Positions 45,285 to 55,945 of a stretch of 64,000 bases of DNA are shown here, one piece after another. Location of the stretch: the NCBI RefSeq assembly GCF_963676685.1, contig NC_092350.1, positions 10,211,307-10,275,306 of the forward strand. The letters run 5' to 3'. Made by a program: the position numbers and the translations under genes. Source of the stretch: Mytilus edulis (taxonomy: Eukaryota > Mollusca > Bivalvia > Mytilida > Mytilidae). Numbering within the stretch: the stretch's first letter is position 1; each line of letters opens with the position of its first letter. A model generated the notes under the pieces. The model was not told where the DNA came from and did no database searches. It was given only the letters and a program-made list of their open reading frames with translations.

Positions 45285-48254
45285 GATAATAAAATAGAAA
45301 AAGAAATAAATGATATTGAAGAAGAGCTAGGTAAAATATACGAAGAAAAGGCGAAAGGAGCTCAAGTGAGATCTAGAGAAAAGTGATAGAGTTTTGGGAA
45401 AAAATAATTCTTATTTCCTTGGGTTAGAAAAAAGAAGACAAGTAAAAAAATCCATAAGTAAGCTAAAGGGAGATAATGGGGAAATAATTTCGGATCAAGA
45501 GAAGCTGCTTGATAAAATAAAAGATTACTATAAAAAATTATATAATAAAAATAGTTTAAACAAAGATTTAACCGAAACATATATCAGTGAAACAAAATTA
45601 GAAAATAAAGTCAATGAAAATGATAAACTTTTATGTAATGGAAAAGTTACAATGGAGGAATGCACACATGGTATCTATAAAATGAAATTGAATAAATCTC
45701 CAGGTCTTGTTGGACTTACGGTAGAATTTTATAGAATGTTTTGGAATAAACTTAGTTCACTACTTGTAAATGTCTTAAACACAGGATACGATAGAAACAG
45801 TCTTTCATATTCACAACGTACTAGTATACTAACTTTGATATTCAAAAAGGGGGACCCTTTACTTTTGGAAAACTATAGTCCAATATCTCTTCTAAATATA
45901 GATTTTAAAATTTTGTTATATGTTCTTGCTCAACGTTTAAAAAAAGTACTTCCAAAAATTGTAAATGAAGATCAAACTGGTTTTGTTAAAAATAGATTTA
46001 TTGGGTTTAATCTGAGACAAATTCAAGATGTTATAGACTGTACAGAAACATACAAAATTGAGGGGGCAATTGTTTTTATAGATTTCACGAAAGCATTTGA
46101 TTCTTTAGAATGGGATTTTATGCTTGGAACTTTGAAAAATTTTGGTTTTAATGAATCATTTATTAAGTGGGTTAAAACTATGTATACAGAATTTCAAACA
46201 TGTGTCATGAATAATGGGTGGGTATCAGAAAATTTCACAAAGTAACGGGAAATTCGACAAGGCTGTTCTTTATCAGCTGTATTGTTTGTTTTGGCGGTTG
46301 AAATTATGGCTCTAAAAATTGAGAAATAGCAAAGAGGTAAAAGGAATCACTGTTGAATTAGATGGAAGAAGTCATAGTATTAAAATTTCGCAATTAGCAG
46401 ATGACACAACCTTATTTTGTAAAGATAGACAGGATGTAGTTTCTGCAATGAATGTAATAGAAATTTTTTGGCTCGTTTTCAGGTTTATTGATAAATATAA
46501 TAAAACAGAAGGTTTATGGATTGGGAAGTTGAAATCATGTAAAGATAAAATAGCCGGGATTAATTGGGGCGATAAACCAGTCAAAGCTTTAGGGGTGTTT
46601 TTTGGCCATGGAAATGAGGAATGCAAAAAATTAAATTGGGATTGCAAGATAGAAAAAATGATTAAAAAGTTCAAGACGTGGGAAAAATAAATTCTTTCAA
46701 TTTTAGGGAAAATATTTATTATAAAACACTTATCTTGCCTTTATTTACATTATTTGGAAGCGTTTGCATAATTCCCGAAAGTTAAATTAAAGAGCTAGAA
46801 ACACGAAGCTTTAAATATATTTCGAATGGTAAGCCTGGCAAAGTAAAAAGAAATCTGATAATACGTCCATATGAAAAAGTGGGCTTACAAATGGTTGATT
46901 TTAAAAGTTATTTTTTGTCGCTAAAGGCATCATGCGTATATAGACTTGTTAATGGTAAAATTGCCAACTGGAAGCTTATACCCTTTAACTATCTAAAAGT
47001 GTCAAATAATATTTTGTTTATATTCCACATGAATTTAAATGATATAAAACATAAAGAATATTTCAAATATGTTCCCGAATTTTATAGGGAAGTAATAAAG
47101 GCTTGGATTTTGACTGGGGGTGGGCAAACAAAACAACCAGACTCATATTTTGATATAAGAAAGCAAATAATATGGGGAAATAAATTCATTACATTTCATA
47201 ATGAACCAATCATCTTTGAAAACTGGATAAAGAGTGATATAATATACTTAAATGACATTCACGACGACACTATGTCAATATCAGAAAATAATATTTTAAA
47301 AATATTAAAGTGTAAGGTAAACTGGATTGCTGAATTTCATAAATTGAAACAATCTATTCCACATAATTGGAATCATATTGTTAAAAAAGAAAACTCTGTT
47401 AAAAGTACAGTAAATGTCCAGAGAAATAAGATCACATGGAAAAATCGTTATTTTGAGACTACATGTTTTTTTAAAATAAAATGTTATATGATTCACCAGT
47501 GACAATATATAAACGAACCACCAATAGGGATATACAAGTGGCTTAAAGTTTTATCAATGAAAGAAGCTCCAAATATGAGGTCATTGTATAATTTTATTTT
47601 TAAACATTTAACTGAAAATAAATTAAAAAATTTCAGATGGAAACTGCTACAATTTATTGTACCAACAAAAAAGCTTCTATCACAATGGAAAATAACTAAC
47701 CATTAAATGTGTAATTTTTGTAACCTAGAAGAAGACTATAATCATTATTTTTTAAGTGTTCTTATTTGACAAGATTGTGGCAACAAATAGATGACCTCCT
47801 TATAAGATGTAATATAGATTTTGTGATAAAACTACAACACCTAATATTTGGGTACAAAATCACAGACAACAAGTATTACTCAATCAATTTTTTAATTACA
47901 ATACTTATTTTTTTTTTATATATAAGACATACTATGTATCTGAACAGACAACAACAAATATAGATGTCTACAGAATTTTTGTGAATGAATTTAATAAGAG
48001 AGTAGACACAAATAGAGATAAGATAATAAGTCCAATGTTATTAAAAATTAAAAATAACATAACAAATGAATAATTTTATAGTCATGCTATTCTACAGTAA
48101 CTGTTAACTTAATAAAATGTATATCTGTTAATTAATCTAATCGGCTGATTATTCCTTGGGTAGGCAGTGGAGTGTAACAGGGTACATCAAGAGAAGCTTT
48201 GAATCTTGATAGTTTTTGATATATTTGATGAATACAATTATTATGTTGTAAAAA
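45285..48254 (+). mobile_element. L1/Tx1-like LINE, 5'-truncated and decayed
   Basis: Interrupts the downstream block of unit C. The left flank ends aagataaggtaccgacg and the right flank restarts aagataccgacg after an A-run (aaaaaaaaat), an imperfect target-site duplication of about 12-17 bp. The body encodes pieces of one LINE polyprotein from upstream of the reverse transcriptase to the C-terminus, with several frameshifts and stops. The 3' untranslated part runs from about 48074 to the A-run. Confidence 0.88.
45296..48073 (+). pseudogene. LINE reverse-transcriptase polyprotein remains
   Basis: Pieces in order: KIYEEKAKGAQVRSREK before 45384, then a frameshift; 45394-46245 with NSYFLGLEKRRQVKKSISKL, KMKLNKSPGLVGLTVEFYRM, QTGFVKNRFI and the first catalytic aspartate motif VFIDFTKAFDSLEW. 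After a stop and frameshift come GCSLSAVLFVLAVEIMAL (about 46261-46314) and 46319-46690, containing the second catalytic motif as LADDTTLF (usual form YADD). 46879-47502 is the post-RT region, and a last piece ends near 48073 (KIKNNITNE). The wording matches the L1/Tx1 type. No endonuclease domain is present. Broken in at least four places. Confidence 0.87.
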
Positions 48255-48690
48255 AAAATAAGATACCGACGGATGCAACTTATGGAACAAGGAATGTTCA
48301 CCCTATCTGAGACCCTAGGTGAACCTCAATATTTTGGTGAGGATAATGGTGCCTAATCTTAGGATTATGACAGTTCTTGTCCATTCGTTTTTGATGTGTT
48401 TTGTTATTTGATTTTGCCATGTGATTATAAACTTTCAGATTAGATTTTTTCTCTAAGTTCAGTATTTTTGTAATTTTACTTTTTAGTTGTTTGTAAAATA
48501 TTTGTTTGTTTTTGTTTGACTCCTTGGAATAATATGTAGAGCATCTTTTCAATATCTTTTATCCGATATTTTGACTGTTTTCTTGAAAATATTTTCTTTG
48601 GCTATCTCTCTTATATGGCAAATAAAATCGTTCATTGTTTTGGTTTGCATTTTTTCAGGCATGGAACTAAATATTTTGTTAAAAAAAAAC
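48255..48690. other. Downstream block of pseudogene C, second part
   Basis: Resumes the match to 23690-24190 (ggtgaacctcaatattttgg, aataatatgtagagcatctt). A dispersed repeat is inserted between gcctaatct and agttgtttgta (about 48357-48487). Confidence 0.75.
48357..48487 (+). mobile_element. Dispersed repeat, 'gacagttnttgtccattcg' family
   Basis: Contains ggattatgacagttcttgtc, cattcgtttttgatgtgttt, tgattttgccatgtgat and ttttgtaattttacttttta. The same family is at 53885, 57233 (reverse), 58853, 61482 and 62036. Absent from the matching place after genes A and B. Confidence 0.75.
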
Positions 48691-49392
48691 CAAATCACTA
48701 TATAACACTCTTAAATGTCATTCCTTACGCTTATATTACCCTGCTCAGTCGCTCCGTAATTCTTGTATCACGGTTTTGAGACAGGAGCAGGCATTATCAG
48801 GGATGTCAAAATGTCGGATGAAAAGTCATCAGCGATTTCACAATGTGTGAGGAGCTGTTATCAAGCTTGCATTCTTCTATCGTAAAACTGTCTTAGGGAG
48901 GATTAAAAGACCAGTAATAGAACGATAAACAGATTATCGGGTTTTCTTCATTCGCCAAAAAATACACATAGTTGCTCGCGGTTGATATTTTACGATATCA
49001 ATGTGTAGAAAAACCCGATTATCTATACTTATCTGTTTTAAGAGTCTGAGATGAACATGAATTTTCTTGCAGAAAGAATTATACCAAAATTACATATTTG
49101 TTTTTATTTAGATCGATTTTTGTCTGCTGTCCAATTTTGGCATTTTGTTCTTCTTAAACACCTTATTTTTATGGTATTTTGCAGCATGTTATATCATGTG
49201 ACGGACGCAAATCGAAATTAGGAAATGAACAAGTCAATAACTTCGCTTATAATTATAAAGATCAACTGTGTATTCACCGTTGCATGGTAGTTGTTAAAGA
49301 CAAGTTGACTACAACACTGAACATGTGTTTATGTTTGGATTATATACATCAGAAATCGAAATGATACTGAATTGAAACCGGAGAGTACGATT
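48691..49392. other. Intergenic DNA with a long imperfect hairpin
   Basis: gattatcgggttttcttcat near 48932 and agaaaaacccgattatc ending near 49025 are inverted copies, with a second inner pair (tacacatagttg / caatgtgta). The hairpin spans about 95 bp. No transposon ends or gene are recognised. A 61-codon frame at 49179-49364 has no support. Confidence 0.5.
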
Positions 49393-49460
49393 TGCACCGG
49401 GACTCGAATCCAGGACCTCTTTGTGGCAAGGCAGCGCATTTACCTACCGAGCTAAATAAA
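49393..49460 (-). ncRNA. tRNA-like sequence (SINE head or tRNA relic)
   Basis: On the minus strand: TAGCTCGGTAGGTAAATGCG, then CTGCCTTGCCACAAAGAGGT and CCTGGATTCGAGTCCCGGTGC. The A-box (TAGCTCGGTAGG) and B-box (GGATTCGAGTCC) of RNA polymerase III promoters are both clear and about 35 bases apart. The anticodon stem (CTGCC/AAAGA around TTGCCAC) does not pair and the acceptor ends do not pair well. A tRNA-derived SINE or tRNA pseudogene is more likely than a working tRNA. Confidence 0.5.
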
Positions 49461-50726
49461 TACTTCTTTAACTCAACAGCTAAAGGCTGACTAAGTATCT
49501 ACATATTAAGGGAACCAATCCCGCCATAGAAAATCAAAGACAGTTAAGGTGTAAAACAACCAAATCGTAGTACGTCACATCCGGTTGCATACGAAAAAGG
49601 GTCGAAAAAACATTGCCTTATATATATTGGACAGTTGTAGGAAATTTATCCTACTTTTCATCGATGTATAAAAAGTCTTTGCCATAGACATATGTTTTGA
49701 GTGTTTCTTATATGCAATGAAACATTATGTGATTTTTTTCTATAATACTGAACAGGATAAATCTTTAAAATTTTATAGCTTGATTGGGAACAGCTTTCCC
49801 CCATATTCTGATTCAGTTCTCACAATTTGTTTACCTTTATGAAAATGTAATTACGTTATAGAGAAAAAGAAATGTTGGGTCAACGATACTGTACAAGTAG
49901 CGTGTATACACGTAACACTTATTTAGAGTGGATTTTTAATTAATCGATACTACAAAATACAGAAAAAGTTCAAATTAGACCTTCATTTATTTACTGACAT
50001 TAATGTTGTAATTAAGATATCGTGTAAATACCAACTGACAAAACGTTTGACCGTTTCTATATAGCAATGCTTTGTTCACACTGCTTTGTTTTAGTTATTT
50101 AATCGATGTTGTCCATTTACTGATTTTCAACCATTTATTTGATGATTTCATGTACAGTAAGTGTTTAATGTAAAATCCCAAACGTATTGTAACAGTAAAT
50201 ATCATGAACATAAAATTCATTCTAATAACAGAAATATAATAACTTGTATTAATTGTATCGATTACCTACAATAAGTTACAATGATTACATCGTCAAAGTT
50301 TCAAATAACATAAATAAGGAGATATAAATAATGCACATAGAGGATTGTTTGAGCTGTTAAAGTTTGGACAGTCAACATGTACTTTGTAAGAGTTATTTCT
50401 GTCGAAGGAGGATATTAATGTTATTTATTCAGTGAAACAAAATTGTATATTTCTAAAAAGGTGTATAAGCTACACGGTATACATTGGATGAAGAGTGACA
50501 TAACAGTTGGTATATTGACTATGATGATAATTGATGAATAAGTAAAAAGTATTCGATTCACAGACTACATACGACATAAACGTGTTGGCGACTAATTAAA
50601 TAATGTTAAAAGCGAATTTCATTATTTAGCTAATCATGGACTAAGTATGAACAATGATTTATAAATTCGGAGACAGTTTTATATGTACAATTTTATAACA
50701 AAGTGGTTACTGTACAAATGTGACAA
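49461..50726 (+). promoter_or_regulatory. 5' flank of receptor D
   Basis: AT-rich DNA without a gene. It does not resemble the upstream blocks of A-C closely, and the 63-bp minisatellite is absent. No clear splice acceptor sits before the ATG of D, unlike in A-C. I can place no promoter element with confidence. Confidence 0.4.
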
Positions 50727-51965
50727 ATGGCGTGGAATAAATTAATATTTTTTCTGCTGCTTTTTCTGAGTAGAGGAAAACCTAATTTTGGCTCTACCCT
50801 ATCTGATGTCAACAGATTGTATTCAAAACTGGAACTGAACTACAATAAAAAGATTAGACCAGGAGATGACCAAGCAGTTGCTGCACAAATAAATGTTTCT
50901 TTCAATTTGGGGGCCATTCAAGAATTCGACGAAGTGGATGGAAAATATGCCGTTATTGGATTTTTTCGAATCAAATGGTATGATTCAAGAATGACATGGA
51001 ATCCACTAGACTACAATAATACGAACACTATGTTGTTTCTACAAGATGATATATGGAAACCAACAATTGTTATTACAAATCCGTTCAGTAAAATCGACCA
51101 GATCGGGAAAGATTTCATGACGGTGAGATATTTCAGCAACGGCCTTGCATACTGGACACCAGGTGAAATTTTAATTAGTTCGTGTAGTGTGGATATTACT
51201 TACTTCCCGTTTGACGAACAGAAATGTACAATACGTTTGATGGCATGGGGAACTACACCAAATGAAATTGTGTTGCAGTCCTCTTCTGAAATCAATCTGG
51301 ATTATTTTTCTGAGCATGGAAGCTGGAAGATAATTTCTGCGTCTTCCGAAAGTAATGATGAATCAGTTGGTTCTTCATTCATTGATATGTCTTTCTCAAT
51401 GAAGAGACGTCCAGGTTTTTATGTCATCAACATTGTACTTCCAGTTATATTTCTAATGGTGTTAAATGCATGTGTATTTGTTTTACCACCACACTCAGGA
51501 GAACGAGTTTCATACGCTATAACTGTATTATTGGCAATAGCTGTATTTCTGACTTTAATCGGGGATAATCTGCCTAAAACATCTGAACCAATGTCTTTGC
51601 TAAGTTACTTTCTAATGTTTGGCCTCGTGTTCAGTTCTTTGATATGTATTTGCACTATTCTATGTCTTAGACTTCAACTTAAAGATAAGAACCGTCACAT
51701 ACCATCTCTTCTTAAACGGCTGGTATTATGCTGTAGAAGTGATACACCAAGAACAGAAAGAGAATGGAGCTTTATACCAAACAATACATCAAATCGTCCT
51801 AATTCACATGTGAACGGCAATGAAGGTTTAACTAATACCGACAAGCATGATGTGACGTGGAACGATATCTGTATAACACTTAATACAATATGTTTATGGG
51901 TCTCCTTTGGAGGAATCTCAGTTAGTGTATTGTTATTCTTCGTTGTTGTTACAAAGTTAATTTAG
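50727..51965 (+). CDS. Receptor D: intronless Cys-loop (nicotinic-like) channel subunit
   Basis: 412 residues in one open frame, clearly related to A and B along its whole length but with many substitutions. Signal peptide about 1-18. Cys-loop C153-SVDITYFPFDEQK-C167. Tryptophans of loops D (WYDSRMTWN) and B (MAWG) are kept; the loop C adjacent cysteines and loop A tyrosine are absent. M1 about 232-254, M2 260-280 (GERVSYAITVLLAIAVFLTL, cation-type Glu at -1'), M3 290-316, M4 near the C-terminus (LWVSFGGISVSVLLFFVVVT). Several N-glycosylation sites (NVS, NNT) lie outside. It is the most diverged, intact and probably oldest member of the cluster, so it or its like may carry the ancestral role. 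The CC pair near 336 lies in the M3-M4 loop, not in loop C. Confidence 0.93.
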   Translation: MAWNKLIFFLLLFLSRGKPNFGSTLSDVNRLYSKLELNYNKKIRPGDDQAVAAQINVSFNLGAIQEFDEVDGKYAVIGFFRIKWYDSRMTWNPLDYNNTNTMLFLQDDIWKPTIVITNPFSKIDQIGKDFMTVRYFSNGLAYWTPGEILISSCSVDITYFPFDEQKCTIRLMAWGTTPNEIVLQSSSEINLDYFSEHGSWKIISASSESNDESVGSSFIDMSFSMKRRPGFYVINIVLPVIFLMVLNACVFVLPPHSGERVSYAITVLLAIAVFLTLIGDNLPKTSEPMSLLSYFLMFGLVFSSLICICTILCLRLQLKDKNRHIPSLLKRLVLCCRSDTPRTEREWSFIPNNTSNRPNSHVNGNEGLTNTDKHDVTWNDICITLNTICLWVSFGGISVSVLLFFVVVTKLI

Positions 51966-53640
51966 ATAGATACAGTAAAGTAAACAAGATTTTCGAGGAA
52001 AGATTATTGGTAAGAAAAGGCCGATTGTGGTTAGAATTGGAAGAGAAATAATTACAAAAATATCGAGAACCATCTTCACATTTGCATGATTTGCATAAAA
52101 AATATTATTAAAATACCCCGATGAGGTCTGTTACGAAATGTCTCAGCAAAACAGTTAATTAATATAAAATATCTTTTTGAGTCGGGTTTGAGTAGCAACT
52201 TCTTGTTTTAAATAAATCTCTAAAAACATGACCACTATATATCATGTATATTAATATGTACAATTCAATTGTATATTTCTGAATCTTAGTATCCAGATTT
52301 CACTATATTATCTACTTATGAAGAAAACTGACTTAACATTTAAAGGATTGCATTTTTTCTTCTTTTTTATGTCAGCGCCAACGTTTTGTTAACAATTGAT
52401 AATGAAATTGAAAGAATATGCAAAAAATGCTGTACAAAACTAAGGGAAATGAATGAAATCTTGAGTTTTAAGTTAATAGTTATCATATATAATAATAAGT
52501 CCGTAATATAAATAGATTTTATAATTCACATGTTTGTCACATTTGGGGTTACACGATATTATAATTGTAAGAAAGGGAATTGGGTAATTTACTTCTATAT
52601 AGTCTGCAATATGTATGTTATTATAGAAATGATAAAATAAATATGTGTATTTAGCATACCGAGATAATAGCTGTATCATTGCTTTCGGTTCTTTCTTTTT
52701 TACTGTAAGTACCATTTGTTTAATGATATGATGGACATCAATTATTTTTTTTTTAGAAATTCCAAACGTGTATTGACAAATACGTTTGTTCGAACTTTAA
52801 ATGTACAAAAACTAATGTCATTATAATACCAGGGATATAATAATATGTAATAATTGAATTCATTACCTCCAATGAGTTCTTTGAGCTTATAACATCGTTT
52901 AACCTAAAAATAGATATAGAAGAATAAATATTTATATATGTTTATGCTTGTGGGAAAGAGTTTTTCAATTTTCTTTGCTCTTTTTTTTTGTAACTTTAAT
53001 ATTATTGTATTAGGCTGACATTATTTCGTTTTAACTATGAATTACAATTTAATCACAATAAAAGAATACTAAGTCATATGATTTATTTGCAAATTAAATT
53101 TGGTATTCTCTTATTTTGAAAAAATGACTTATTTGGACTATTTTTGGTAATTATTTACATCATAAAGCAAAACCTGCTTGAGTTCTTGCCTTCGATATAG
53201 ATAAATAGTTGTCTGGGTTAAATATTCATAGCTTTATTTCCAATGGTGATTGATTCATAATTTTGACGATATTGTTCTATTTCAAACTGTAACGTTTGAC
53301 TGAGTGTGGATTCACAAGGTGGATGACGAAAGCAGAGGAGGGGACATCCACCTTGATAACTCATCAATTCTCGCTCCTTCTGGAGTTGATACGATTCTTA
53401 GATTTTATTTACATCTTCGTAATCGATTAATTAGATCTAAAAATCAGTTTCCTACGCCTCATTTCTAAGCATTTACCTTGCAATTCACAACAGCGTTCAT
53501 TACAGTACCAAATCTATGACAACCATGACGATTTTAATTTTGAAATTATAAAGTTTTCTTTCCTTTGCAACAATTTTCTAACTTCAACTGCGTTTGGAGT
53601 ATAACCGTTTTTTCTTATACTTGTCTTCGTCATATGATGA
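51966..53640. other. 3' flank of receptor D and intergenic DNA
   Basis: AATAAA at 52211-52216 is a possible polyadenylation signal. The remainder is AT-rich with no gene or repeat that I recognise, except a small hairpin at 53317-53356 (aaggtggatg ... catccacctt, 10-bp arms). Confidence 0.5.
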
Positions 53641-53644
53641 CTAT

Positions 53645-54063
53645 TGGATTTTAGATGGAGCATGAGATGCGATTCGGGCGCAAGGGGATTTTACAGTGTT
53701 CTTTCTAATATACTTGGTCTATATGCCGTTTTGTGCTTTTTTGTTACATATTTGTTATTTTGTTTTCTTCTTTTTTTTTTTAGTGATTTTCACCTTTTAT
53801 GCCTGTTTGTTTTGTTCACGCATCTTTGTCAATATAATGGAGTTTGATGCGACTGTCATACATGTGAGAGGTTTAGCTAGCTAAAAACCCAGGTTCAATT
53901 CACCATTTTCTACATAAGAAAATGACTTTACCAAGTCAGGAATATGACAGTTGTTATCCATTTGTTTGATGTGTTTGAGCTTTTGATTTTGCTATTCGAT
54001 TAGGGACTTTCCGTTTTGATTTTCCCCGGAGTTAAGTATTTTTGTGATTTTACTTTTTTCTAT
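53645..54063 (+). mobile_element. Dispersed retroelement 3' region
   Basis: Contains atggagtttgatgcgactgt, aggtttagctagctaaaaac, ttcaccattttctacataag and then the 'gtcaggaatatgacagttgt' tail ending ttttgtgattttactttttt. The same order recurs at 61425-61612 and 61960-62196, which shows it is one family. Two overlapping short frames here (53644-53884) are part of the repeat. Confidence 0.7.
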
Positions 54064-54173
54064 TTTGATTGCCATTTTATTCATATTTAACTCATCCGAG
54101 AAAGTTTTGACTTTAAACCCTGGAAGTAATATATTGACAGGAATAACAAGAATACCACTTCAGAGATTAACAC

Positions 54174-54780
54174 TAGGGATGTCAACGAGTACTCATGTAC
54201 TCGAGTATCGATTACTAAAATAATACTTGACTAATCGATTTCCTGTTGGAATGTTGTTGCTTTCTTAAGCTTAAAAAGAAATGTTGTTATGAAGAGTGCC
54301 TCCCGCGAAATTAAATATCAATTAAAATTGGTAGAAATTAAATTATGATTCAAATATTTGCGTTTAACTGTCATTTGACTGTCATTTAAAATCTCTCCAA
54401 ACAGAGGAAGGATATATGAACAAGAGCACTTTTCCAAGTCTTACACTTTTAGCTTATCTAAGTCATTTCTCAACCTCTGTACCGTGAGAGCATATATGTG
54501 CATCTGTAGGACTCTATGTTACCTAACAAAGTTATTGACCCTTTACATAGTTAGTACAATGAGACATTAACTATGGTAAAAAAAATCCTTGAACTATAAT
54601 CTACTCCTAGGTAATAATGTTGAGAGTTTCACGTTCATAAGACAACGACCCACAATACATAAAATTGGTATAATTTTGTGTTTCCAGTTTGTAAGTGCTT
54701 TACCGGGCGAGTACTCGATAATCGCTAGGTAAATCAAACTAGTACCCGATCAGTAAATCTTCACCGAGTCGACATTCCTA
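54174..54780. mobile_element. hAT-like MITE with 8-bp target duplication
   Basis: Ends tagggatgtcaacgagtact and (reversed) taggaatgtcgactcggtga are imperfect inverted repeats. The element is flanked on both sides by the perfect 8-bp repeat ATTAACAC (54166-54173 and 54781-54788). An 8-bp duplication and TAGGGATG-type ends are the signature of the hAT superfamily. At 607 bp with no transposase frame it is non-autonomous. Sub-terminal gtactcgagtatcgattac / cgagtactcgataatcgc also pair. Confidence 0.9.
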
Positions 54781-54788
54781 ATTAACAC

Positions 54789-55399
54789 ACAGTTGTTCCT
54801 TAATTCTCCTCTAATAGTTGATGTGCTTCCCTCGGTTTTAGTTTGTTTATCGGATTTCATTGCGCACTTTCATTTTTCACAATGCACATCATGCAAGGTT
54901 ATTTTCTTTCTAATTTTCCAAATACGCCGCTATTATATTAAGAAACTATTTCTGACAGTTAAAAAGATGATTGTACAACAATATATGTTTTGACCTCCTT
55001 TTTTAAAAAAGGAATTCTTCCGTGTTTTTTTCTAGAGAATTAATAAGTAATTACTGTTCTAAAATGCACATAAACTAATTCAAAATTTCTCCTTTAAAAT
55101 TAGGAATAAACTATTATGATATGTTTGCGGTAAAAAAGATTGCGCCATGATCATTTTGTTTTGTTGCTTTCCATTTTGCTGTAACGTGTAAATCAGATTT
55201 CAAAACATTGAAATAAAATCATTCAAACAGATCGATCATCATCAGATACTACTACTTTTGAAGACTCAAACTCAATGCCATACTATCATGTGTATGGTAT
55301 ATTTAGACTAACATGTAGATATTTATCAACAATGTGAATAGAAAATGAACAACACTGCAAACTTAACATGTTTTCAACGGTATTCAATATTCAACTTTT
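54789..55399. other. Intergenic AT-rich DNA
   Basis: A weak repeat fragment near 54830-54860 (ctcggttttagtttgtttat) may be a piece of the 55400 family. Nothing else is recognised. Confidence 0.45.
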
Positions 55400-55945
55400 A
55401 TCAAAACAGTTTTTGACGTTTTGTGGCGTTGATACTACGTGCAAGGGGCAATTTATAATTCGTTTGTGGTGTCCTGGTGTACTTTTGTAAATTGATGGGA
55501 GGTGTCCGTTGTTATTCTGCCGCTTACATGTTGTCATATACTATAATATTATTAATTTATGTATTTCTCTGTCCAGCCTGTTCTTATGTTTATTTGTACC
55601 GTATCCTTGTCACATAATATTGTCGTTTTAGCGGAATTTTATAACACTGTCAAACAAGCAGGCGGTTTGAATAGCCATAATACCAGGTTTAACCCTACAT
55701 TTTTCCTTAAAAGTCCTGTACCAAGTTGTTCTCAATTAGTCCGTTTCTATGTGTGTTGGCATCTGTTTTTGTTGCAGTGTATCGTTATTGTTGTATGCTG
55801 TTGACCTCTTATACTTGATTTGTTTCCCACGGTTTTACTTTGTTACCCGGATTTCGCTTAATTCAACTACTCAACGGCAGTATACTACTGTTGCCTTGTT
55901 TGAAAATAGACATAAATCTAACAACTTTGTGATCCGTATTTCATT
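55400..55945 (+). mobile_element. Dispersed retroelement 3' region
   Basis: Contains aatttataattcgtttgtgg, ggtttaaccctacatttttc, tcctgtaccaagttg, and the ending tttgttacccggatttc...ggcagtatactactgttgcc. The same ending occurs at 41870-41940 and 63200, and the middle part occurs reversed at 43310-43410. Short frames here are not genes. Confidence 0.65.

Noticed and set aside
45394-46245. A host gene encoding a reverse transcriptase
   Set aside because: It is one fragment of a decayed LINE with target duplication, A-run and further frameshifted fragments downstream.
49179-49364. 61-codon frame upstream of receptor D
   Set aside because: No start context, domain, or splice partner; within intergenic DNA.
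53644-53884. Two overlapping hydrophobic frames of 62-67 codons
   Set aside because: They lie inside a dispersed retroelement region found several times in the window, with frame breaks in the other copies.
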